From an uncultured Eubacteriales bacterium (lineage in GTDB: Bacteria; Bacillota; Clostridia; Lachnospirales; Lachnospiraceae): a stretch of DNA of 39,582 bases. Location of the stretch: positions 1-39,582 of the forward strand of contig OMZX01000033.1 in NCBI GenBank assembly GCA_900315665.1. The letters are read 5' to 3'. This document shows, one piece after another, positions 33,676 through 39,582 of the stretch; positions within the stretch are counted from its first letter, which is position 1; each line of letters starts with the position of its first letter. The position numbers were made by a program, and so were the translations under genes. The notes under the pieces are model-generated. The model worked only from the letters and a program-made list of their open reading frames with translations, ran no database searches and was not told where the DNA came from.

Positions 33676-36267
33676 TTACTTGTTATCCTCGTCGATTGCA
33701 TTGGCTGCGGTACGGCCAGATACAAAGATCTCCGTGATCGCGTTACCGCCGAGACGGTTACCACCGTGGATACCACCGGTAACCTCGCCGGCTGCATAGA
33801 GGCCTTCGATTGCCTTGCCGCTCTCGTCAAGTACATGACGCTTTGTATCGACGACAACACCACCCATCGTGTGGTGCGTTGACGGAGCAAGAAGTCTGAT
33901 ACGAAGATTTACGCCATCCAGCTTATAGGTATCTGCCTTGTAGCTGCCGTCGTCATTCTTCTCGCAGGAGCCAACCAGTGCGGATACCTGCTTCTTGCCG
34001 ACATCCTCCGGCTGCTCACCGGCAATAGCTGCTTTGTCATACTTCTCGATCGTTTCCTTGACCGTCTCAGCATCCGTCTCGAGGCCAAGCTCCTTGAAGA
34101 GGTCTGCAAGCTGATCAACAGTTCTTACATACTGTCTCTTCTCGACATCCTCATCCTTATACGGATACGGTCCCGGAATCGGGGTCTCAGCATTGGCGAT
34201 TTCAATGAATACACCCTTTGCGCCATCCATCTCGATGCCGTTCTTAAACTCGTTGAGGGAAAGAACGTCACGCTCAGAGGTCTCATCGACGAAACGCTTG
34301 CCGGTTGTCGGGTTGATATATACCGCATAGTCACCACCGCCGAATGCGAGGTTACCATTGTCGATCCAGGAGATCGGCATGAGCTGTGTAAAGCCAAGGC
34401 CTGTTACTGCAGCGCCGGCTTCCTCAGCCATCTTAATGCCATCACCCTGAAGAGAGCTTCTGTTTGTGGTCTTCGTGCTGGTGCTGAGATACTCAGAAGA
34501 CCAGTACTTGTTCTCGTCTACAACCATCTTGATGTTTGCAGCATATCCACCGGTAGCGAGTACGACACCCTTTGTAGCATGTGCCGTAACCTTCTGTCCA
34601 TCATAGCCTGTTGCATTAACACCCGTTACCTTGCCATCCTCTACGATGAGAGACTCAGCCGTCGTTCTCACGAGAATCTGGTTCTTTTCATTAGCATTCT
34701 TAAAGGAGGTCATCGGTGCTACGAAGTAAGTGCCCCAGCGTCCCGGATATTCCTCTGTCTTGCCATCGCCGTCAGTGTCAACATTGGCACCGATGAACTG
34801 GTTCTCTCTGTACCAAAGGGCACCAATCAGTGTCGGCTGCGTATCCTCTACAAAGGTGGAGCCCATGGACTCGAGCCAAGGCTTAAGATCCTGTCCATCC
34901 TTGATGAACTGAGATACGAGATCTACATCGCCATAAATCCACTCGGACTTATCTGCGCTCTGACGAAGGCCACCATAGTAGGTCTGGAAAATATGAAGGT
35001 TAACCGTTGAGAACAGGGTTAACTTCGACTCCGGTGTGCCGGCCTTTAATTTCGGCTCTGCCCAGTCGAGATATGCCTTGATCTCCTTCTTCAGCTCCTG
35101 AAGAACCGGGAGATAATCTGCCACAACACCGTGCTTCGAAAGTTCATCGATGTCACCGGCAATATACTCATGATCCTTGTAGTAATCCTCATCAAACGGC
35201 TCCTCGGACCAGTTCTCGATGGTCTGGAGCTCCTTGATACAGCCAGGAACGGACATAACCTTGTTATATTCCTTGCCATCAAAGCCTGTACCGGTCGTCG
35301 CATCCGGGTTCTCCGGATCCCACACGAGGTACTTCATCACAGACTGATACTGACCGCCGGATACCAGTGTATTACCACCGATTTCAGCGTTCTTCTCGAT
35401 GACGAGAACGGTATCACCATTCTGTGCTGCCTGTGCAGCCGCCGCCATACCAGCACCGCCGGCACCGACTACGACAACATCCCAAGTGTCATCAATATCT
35501 GCTGCAGGTGTTACCTCAACCTTGTTTGACTTAAATGCATCAAGATCGGAAACCTTAGCTTCCTCAGCTGCTGCATTGACTGCATCCTTCAGTGCTCTTG
35601 ATGAGAAGGTTGCACCGGATACTGAATCAACGCCTGTGCCATTGCCTTCGATCATAGCCGGAATCAGGTCGTCAAAGGCTGGTGTACCGACATGCTCGGT
35701 TTCCTTCGAATCCTTAACCTCGATATCTGAAATTGCGCTATCTGTAAAGGTTACAGCTACGGTAACCGGGCCATTGTAACCTGTACCGGTTCCCTCATAC
35801 GTACCAGCTGTATAGGTAACAGCCTTGTTGCCGGATGCTTCCTCGCCGCCTGCTTCACCGCTCTGTGCCTTTGCAAGTGCATCAGCAAAAGCCTTCTTCA
35901 CAGCGTCAGATGTGATCGTTGATCCGGAAACGGCATCAACATCTGCGGATTGCTTCTCAAGAAGAAGTGGCTGCAGTGTCTTGATTGCTTCGCCGCCCTT
36001 TTCCGGTGTTTCCTTATCACCAGTGATCTGAACATCTGTAATCTTTGATACGTCTACGGTCAGTGTAACAGTAACATCACCACCGAAGCCCTGTGCTGTC
36101 GCGCTGTAGGTGCCCGGAACATAGGATCCGGAAGCCGCTGCCTCAGCAGCTGCAGCTGTCGTAGCAGCCTGTGTCGCTGCTGTAGTCTCCTGTGTTGAAG
36201 AACCGCAGCCGGCGAGTGTCGTCAGCACGATCCCTGCAACAAGCAGACCGCTCATCATTTTTTTCAT
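33676..36267 (-). CDS. extracellular flavinylated reductase lipoprotein (two FMN-bind domains plus fumarate-reductase-type FAD domain)
   Basis: This 863-residue protein has a lipoprotein signal with LAGC (Cys21) and an Ala/Thr-rich linker. Two FMN-bind domains follow (about residues 49-137 and 148-240), each with a covalent flavin motif, SGSTITS and SGATFSS. A FAD domain opens with VVVVGAGGAGMAAAAQ and ends with HHTMGG and GGNRLGGNA. The arginine of ETSERDVLS matches the proton-donor Arg of Fcc3-type fumarate reductases. The usual His of TQxHP is Met here (TQLMP), so the acceptor may not be fumarate. Flavin attachment needs an ApbE enzyme, not seen here. AAGGAGG upstream fixes the start; a CCGGT palindrome precedes the promoter. 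Confidence 0.9.
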   Translation of the reverse strand: MKKMMSGLLVAGIVLTTLAGCGSSTQETTAATQAATTAAAAEAAASGSYVPGTYSATAQGFGGDVTVTLTVDVSKITDVQITGDKETPEKGGEAIKTLQPLLLEKQSADVDAVSGSTITSDAVKKAFADALAKAQSGEAGGEEASGNKAVTYTAGTYEGTGTGYNGPVTVAVTFTDSAISDIEVKDSKETEHVGTPAFDDLIPAMIEGNGTGVDSVSGATFSSRALKDAVNAAAEEAKVSDLDAFKSNKVEVTPAADIDDTWDVVVVGAGGAGMAAAAQAAQNGDTVLVIEKNAEIGGNTLVSGGQYQSVMKYLVWDPENPDATTGTGFDGKEYNKVMSVPGCIKELQTIENWSEEPFDEDYYKDHEYIAGDIDELSKHGVVADYLPVLQELKKEIKAYLDWAEPKLKAGTPESKLTLFSTVNLHIFQTYYGGLRQSADKSEWIYGDVDLVSQFIKDGQDLKPWLESMGSTFVEDTQPTLIGALWYRENQFIGANVDTDGDGKTEEYPGRWGTYFVAPMTSFKNANEKNQILVRTTAESLIVEDGKVTGVNATGYDGQKVTAHATKGVVLATGGYAANIKMVVDENKYWSSEYLSTSTKTTNRSSLQGDGIKMAEEAGAAVTGLGFTQLMPISWIDNGNLAFGGGDYAVYINPTTGKRFVDETSERDVLSLNEFKNGIEMDGAKGVFIEIANAETPIPGPYPYKDEDVEKRQYVRTVDQLADLFKELGLETDAETVKETIEKYDKAAIAGEQPEDVGKKQVSALVGSCEKNDDGSYKADTYKLDGVNLRIRLLAPSTHHTMGGVVVDTKRHVLDESGKAIEGLYAAGEVTGGIHGGNRLGGNAITEIFVSGRTAANAIDEDNK

Positions 36268-36355
36268 TCATTTACCTCCTTATACACTAAACCAGCGTGC
36301 AAGCCATATAGTCAGATAAATACCGCTGCACGGCTGATTCTTCACAAGCGATAAC

Positions 36356-36385
36356 AATATAACATGTAACAATGAAAAATGCCAA
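36356..36385 (-). promoter_or_regulatory. putative promoter of the reductase gene
   Basis: On the minus strand TTGGCA (36385-36380) and TATATT (36361-36356) are 18 bases apart, with TGT before the -10 box. The leader to the ATG at 36267 would be about 80 bases. Beyond the promoter and operator, the 315-base gap to 36582 shows nothing else clear. Confidence 0.5.
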
Positions 36386-36389
36386 CAAG

Positions 36390-36403
36390 GTTTACCGGTA
36401 AAC
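36390..36403. promoter_or_regulatory. perfect CCGGT-centred palindrome upstream of the reductase promoter
   Basis: GTTTACCGGTAAAC is a perfect 14-base dyad with a central CG, like operators of LacI/GntR-type regulators. It ends four bases upstream of the putative -35 box. A close copy sits in the same place before the TRAP operon (11355-11366). Confidence 0.5.
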
Positions 36404-36582
36404 TGTTCACTTTTAATCTGAATTTTTAATTAATTTAGCAAAAGGCTAAAAAAGTGTGCAAAACTGTTTCAGATAGAAACAATTTCACACACTGTCTTTC
36501 TGCTTTTCATTAGGCCGGGTTCCATTTTAGCAAGGCTTCTACATTCGCAATGGATCCATTTTCAAATTGGCAGACGTAAATT

Positions 36583-36948
36583 TCAGGATTGCACCGTCAC
36601 ACCGGTTACCGTATACCCTGCCTTCATCACGGTATCCCGAAGGACATCCTCCGTGAGCGATTCCTTCATCAAAACATCGGCATTCTTTTTCTCTACATTT
36701 GCCCTGGCATAGACACCAGAGATCGAGTTTAAGGCATTTTCCACTCGTTTTTTGCAATTTTCGCAATGCATGCCATCAATCGAAATCACAGCTTCATGCT
36801 GATAATGCGAGGGATCCCGATCCGCTACCTTTACTGATTTAACCGTATCACCACCGCCACAACAGCCGCTGGTCAATCTCCTCTTTGTGCTTCGAAGTGC
36901 TGCTATGATGAGCAATGCAACCAAAAGCGCTATGATAAAGTTTCCCAT
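36583..36948 (-). CDS. membrane-anchored heavy-metal-associated (HMA) domain protein
   Basis: This 121-residue protein has an N-terminal membrane helix (residues 3-18) followed by a basic, Cys-rich stretch SGCCGGG, as in small FeoB-associated proteins. The C-terminal 70 residues form an HMA/CopZ domain with the metal site GMHCENC, NSISGVYARANVEKKNADV and the final AGYTV. It probably binds Cu+ or a similar ion at the inner face of the membrane. No metal ATPase or Feo gene is next to it. AGGA upstream of the ATG is a modest ribosome site. Confidence 0.8.
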   Translation of the reverse strand: MGNFIIALLVALLIIAALRSTKRRLTSGCCGGGDTVKSVKVADRDPSHYQHEAVISIDGMHCENCKKRVENALNSISGVYARANVEKKNADVLMKESLTEDVLRDTVMKAGYTVTGVTVQS

Positions 36949-37051
36949 ATATATCCTAATTTTATGATAATAGCAAGTTAGCTTTATATAACTACGATTA
37001 TCATATCATTAAGCTGTCGATTGTCAAGTTAATAAACCAAGGGCGGAATCT

Positions 37052-37639
37052 TTATTTAGCCTGTCTTATTCCCCAAATGTCCTTTACATTCGCATTTGCA
37101 TTCCCCATCGCAACGCCAAGCCCTGCTGCCTTTATCGAAGGAATATCATTATCCGCATCACCGACGGCGATCGTCTCTTCTACCGGAATATGCAAATACT
37201 TTGCAAAATCCAGCAATGCAGTCCCCTTATTCACTCCTGAAGGACTGAGCTCCAATGAAAACGTCTCCGCATATGCCTGCTCAATGCTCAGCCCCTCAAG
37301 TCTATCGTGTGTCCGGATGCTTGCGGCTCTATCCACATGATACAGATTGATCTTATCGATCTCCTGCGCCTTTGAAAGGACCAAGCCTTCCCAATCATCA
37401 GTGCAGGTCGCTACCTCCACGTAAAGCGAATAGTAAACACCCATACCGTAATGATCCATCCGATCAAGATCTCGCGTCCTGATATACGATTTACCGCCAA
37501 TCATCGCCTGTGGCATCACATCTTCCAACGCGATTACCTTCAGTATTTCAGGAATCGTCTCAGCAGGAAGACAATGCCGCTTTATAACACGACTTTCCTT
37601 AAATCTGAATCTGATAAGTATTGTGTCCCGCCGAAGCAA
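37052..37639 (-). pseudogene. Cof-type HAD phosphatase remnant
   Basis: The frame contains the middle and most of the C-terminal part of a Cof-type haloacid-dehalogenase phosphatase: the cap region (CLPAETIPEILKV), SGVNKGTALLDFAKYL and the metal loop GDADNDIPSIKAAGLGVAMGNA. The N-terminal nucleophile motif DxDGT and about 80 residues are missing. The end (VKDIWGIRQAK) departs from the family before the usual final helix. The open frame starts only by chance at a TTG inside the preceding Smr fragment. It is a gene remnant produced by deletion and should be inactive. Confidence 0.75.
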
Positions 37640-37715
37640 GTGCTCTTTCCACAGTCACCTCGGCTTCTTCCCGCCGCATGCCATGCAGATCTATCTTGAT
37701 AAATGCTTCATTCAC
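37599..37715 (-). pseudogene. N-terminal fragment of a small Smr-domain protein
   Basis: From a GTG at 37715 the minus strand reads 38 codons with the Smr hallmark KIDLHGMRREEAEVTVERAL and then SAGHNTYQIQI, followed at once by TAA. Complete small Smr proteins continue with an IHG-containing second half, which is absent. The GTG overlaps the stop of the carbonic anhydrase fragment, as in a former operon. The break lies close to the point where the HAD remnant becomes recognisable. Confidence 0.65.
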
Positions 37716-37798
37716 AACCAATCTACCTTCCCTGTCTCGATATCGTAAACAGCCCCAATAACCTTCATCGAAGACAGCTCCTGATTATTTCGCCTGCT
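37712..37798 (-). pseudogene. C-terminal fragment of a beta-carbonic anhydrase
   Basis: Twenty-eight codons end in KVIGAVYDIETGKVDWL, the usual C-terminus of clostridial beta-carbonic anhydrases, followed by TGA overlapping the Smr GTG. A TAG stands directly before the fragment, and the zinc-binding part is gone. CAGGAG lies nine bases before an internal ATG, so an 18-codon peptide could still be made. Confidence 0.6.
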
Positions 37799-38418
37799 CT
37801 ATCTGAACATTTTCATACAACCTATTATTCGAAATCTCTGAATCTCCATAGAATGCATTCAAAGCCCTCTGATCATTCTTTAGGTGAATGGCCTGTAATA
37901 CCGATATTATCAAAATCAATATGTCCTTTTAGTGGATTTGACGTTTTTTCATCATCATAGCTGTTAGCAAGCTCTAGATATCTGATTGAAAGCTCTGCAG
38001 CTTCTCCGTAAAAAGAATTATCTTCTTCGTTACCAATAGTTATGAATCCCCAGGAAGCCATATGCTTCTGAAGAGCCTGGTATTTTGAAGCAGGTGTACC
38101 TGTTCCATTTAGAAAAATCACGACTGGAACCTTCTCCATAGAATCGATAGCGCTTGGATAAAATATTTCAAATTTTTTCAACGATGACATCGTAGCACTC
38201 TCAGCATATGCTGTGTCATAGGGCCCCATAGTAAGATACATTTTTTCAATGTCGCCTCCGGTTTCAACCTTTGAAATATAATCATCGCTGACAACCGGAT
38301 TTTTCGAAATATTTTCTCCGACCTTTTTCAATAAAAAGCTTAATGCAATGTATATAAATAAAATAATCGCTATCAGCTTCCATCTATTACTCTTATGTAC
38401 TTTATTATCCATCATCAA
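37785..38418 (-). pseudogene. alpha/beta hydrolase with internal deletion
   Basis: The frame from 38418 has an N-terminal membrane anchor (LIAIILFIYIALSFLL), then PVVIFLNGTGTPASKYQAL (oxyanion region) and reaches the nucleophile elbow GITGHS, where a Gly-rich turn should follow. Instead it stops after three more codons at 37873. The next frame continues with LKNDQRALNAFYGDSEISNN to a TAA at 37785-37787, which matches the usual C-terminal end of this hydrolase type. So the segment with the acid and His of the triad is deleted, with a frameshift at the join near 37882-37888. The stretch is also richer in A and T than its surroundings. Confidence 0.7.
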
Positions 38419-38456
38419 ATCGTTTTCAAAAAAAGTTACAATCTCTCAATGTAAGG

Positions 38457-38792
38457 CTACTCAAAAATAACCTTCTGCCGTGCATTATATCCATCCTTCT
38501 TGAAATCCGTATCAAGGAATTCTGCTTCCACCGGCGTAATCTTGATGAGATGGATCGGCTCCGGCATTTTCCGAATCATTTCCTTCGGGATATGCTTATA
38601 CTGAAGAAGCTTCAAATATTCTTCCGAAAAAGGTTCTACTATCTCCGCGGCTCCACTGATCTGCGCGCTATGCAGTTCCCCAAATCCATAAACATTGTCC
38701 GGAAACAACGCCTCATCTGTTTTTCCGTCATCTCCGACCAGCACGATGGCTTCATCGTCTTCCCGATCTGATCCACAAGCTCCGTCATCCAT
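38457..38792 (-). pseudogene. C-terminal fragment, probably a flavin split-barrel protein
   Basis: This frame overlaps the end of the neighbouring gene in another frame. Its later part (AQISGAAEIVEPFSEEYLKLL, then MPEPIHLIKITPVEAEFLDTDFK) resembles the final strand, helix and strand of pyridoxamine-phosphate-oxidase-fold proteins. The first half of such a protein is missing, and the ATG at 38792 lies inside the neighbour. I treat it as a truncated remnant. The family call is tentative. Confidence 0.45.
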
Positions 38793-39217
38793 TCTCCGTA
38801 ATAGTCATACTCCGCTTCCGTCCACCAGCTAAACAGTTTATTGACCGTCTGCAAATCCTCCTCATCACTCGTACAGTAGTACTGCTTCGGATTTCGGTTC
38901 ACATGAACCCGCAGCACATGCCCCGGACAAAACTCCACGATATAGATGCAGATCCCCGTCCAGCTCCGGTGCGCATATAGCTTGTTCCCCTGCATGTACC
39001 AAAACCATTTGTCCTCCATCGCCTCCGGCACATGCCCTCGCCGCAGCACCTTCATCTGTTCCGCCGTGAAAGCCCGCTTAAAGGCCAATGCCTCCTGCTT
39101 CTTCAGCATTGGCTTTTTATCCCATTCATCGCCGGCTGCTACGGTATAGTCTGGTGCCACCTCCCGAAGCCTGTCGTAGGACATATTCCCCAGCTTCCGA
39201 ACCTTCATTTCGCTCAT
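38639..39217 (-). CDS. conserved protein of unknown function, RGHxPxxMEDKWF domain
   Basis: This frame encodes up to 192 residues. The core AEQMKVLRRGHVPEAMEDKWF, then LYAHRSWTGICIYIVEF, belongs to a small domain seen in many Firmicutes proteins, sometimes as I recall beside ADP-ribose-binding macro domains; its role is not known to me. The natural end is probably near WMTELVDQIGK; the last 35 or so residues run out of frame through the split-barrel fragment, so the tail is likely an artefact of a deletion. AGGAGG seven bases before the ATG at 39217 supports the start. Confidence 0.65.
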   Translation of the reverse strand: MSEMKVRKLGNMSYDRLREVAPDYTVAAGDEWDKKPMLKKQEALAFKRAFTAEQMKVLRRGHVPEAMEDKWFWYMQGNKLYAHRSWTGICIYIVEFCPGHVLRVHVNRNPKQYYCTSDEEDLQTVNKLFSWWTEAEYDYYGEWMTELVDQIGKTMKPSCWSEMTEKQMRRCFRTMFMDLGNCIARRSVEPRR

Positions 39218-39339
39218 CGTTCTACCTCCTGTTCCCGTCTACGGATATAGCGTAGCAGAAACAGAAGCCGAAAAGGTCAACTACGGATTGACATTTCGGA
39301 ATTCAAAACAGTAGATCCGACACTCAAGGGCTCTACGAT

Positions 39340-39582
39340 CTATTTGTTCACCGTCTCAAACTCTATGGTTCTATCAAAGCTAGATTGCGACTCTGTGATT
39401 CCATATCTGTTGTATATTTCCTTTTCTCTCTCTTTAATAGCTTTCTTGCCATCAAATTTGAAGTCATGCTTAGCCGCGATTTCATCGATCTGATCAACTG
39501 TGTCCTGTGTGATCGGGTTATCTCCCAGAAAAGCATAAAGAGCTTTTCCATCAATCAGTTCCTGGATGAATACGATATTCGC
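39340..39582 (-). CDS. C-terminal part of an unknown protein, cut by window edge
   Basis: The minus strand from the window end reads 80 codons to TAG at 39340-39342, beginning ANIVFIQELIDGKALYAFLG and ending SSFDRTIEFETVNK. The composition is that of a real soluble protein, with Asp/Ile helices and a Lys/Glu-rich helix (KKAIKEREKEIYNRYG). No start lies inside the window. I do not recognise the family. Confidence 0.6.
   Translation of the reverse strand, partial: ANIVFIQELIDGKALYAFLGDNPITQDTVDQIDEIAAKHDFKFDGKKAIKEREKEIYNRYGITESQSSFDRTIEFETVNK

Overview
The window reads as a chromosomal segment of a Gram-positive anaerobe, most likely a Lachnospiraceae-type Clostridia. Supporting signs are AGGAGG ribosome sites, LAAC/LAGC lipoproteins with Ala/Thr/Glu-rich linkers, choline-binding-type wall repeats, an SLH protein, a TRAP importer and an extracellular flavin reductase. 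Genus is inference only. No rRNA, tRNA, phage genes, CRISPR array or intact insertion sequence was found.

Layout. 1-8.1 kb: a small unknown gene, a minus-strand group (aldo/keto reductase, Nim-like flavoprotein, SNF2 helicase with two SWIM zinc fingers, M32 carboxypeptidase) and a Dabb protein. 8.2-11.5 kb: a TRAP importer in the order P-M-Q with a strong hairpin between P and M. 11.4-15.7 kb: a long palindrome, a PdaA-like deacetylase, a small CGCG protein, glutathione peroxidase, and an ECF sigma factor with an RsiV-type membrane partner. 15.77-16.22 kb: an array of eight evenly spaced palindromic units. 16.4-21.3 kb: a GltD-like flavoprotein, a MATE exporter and a TPR-like/GGDEF protein. 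21.4-25.4 kb: a MacAB-like exporter. 25.5-27.8 kb: two surface proteins. 28.2-29.5 kb: HPr fused to D-lactate dehydrogenase. 29.6-33.5 kb: a YhaO/YhaN nuclease-ATPase pair, with YhaN cut by one in-frame stop. 33.7-37 kb: a flavinylated reductase and a metal-binding protein. 37-39.6 kb: a decayed stretch of gene fragments.

How the parts may work together. The TRAP operon and the reductase gene each carry a TTWACCGGTWWA-type palindrome just upstream of a plausible -35 box. This suggests one regulator controls uptake of an organic acid and its use as an electron acceptor. The HPr-lactate dehydrogenase fusion keeps His15 of HPr but has Asn where the regulatory Ser46 should be, and the dehydrogenase catalytic residues are intact. 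It could tie PTS sugar flux to fermentation.

The strongest leads are that fusion, the palindromic array at 15773-16216, the shared palindrome, the in-frame TAA in yhaN, and the internal deletions that can be read directly in the 37-39 kb region.
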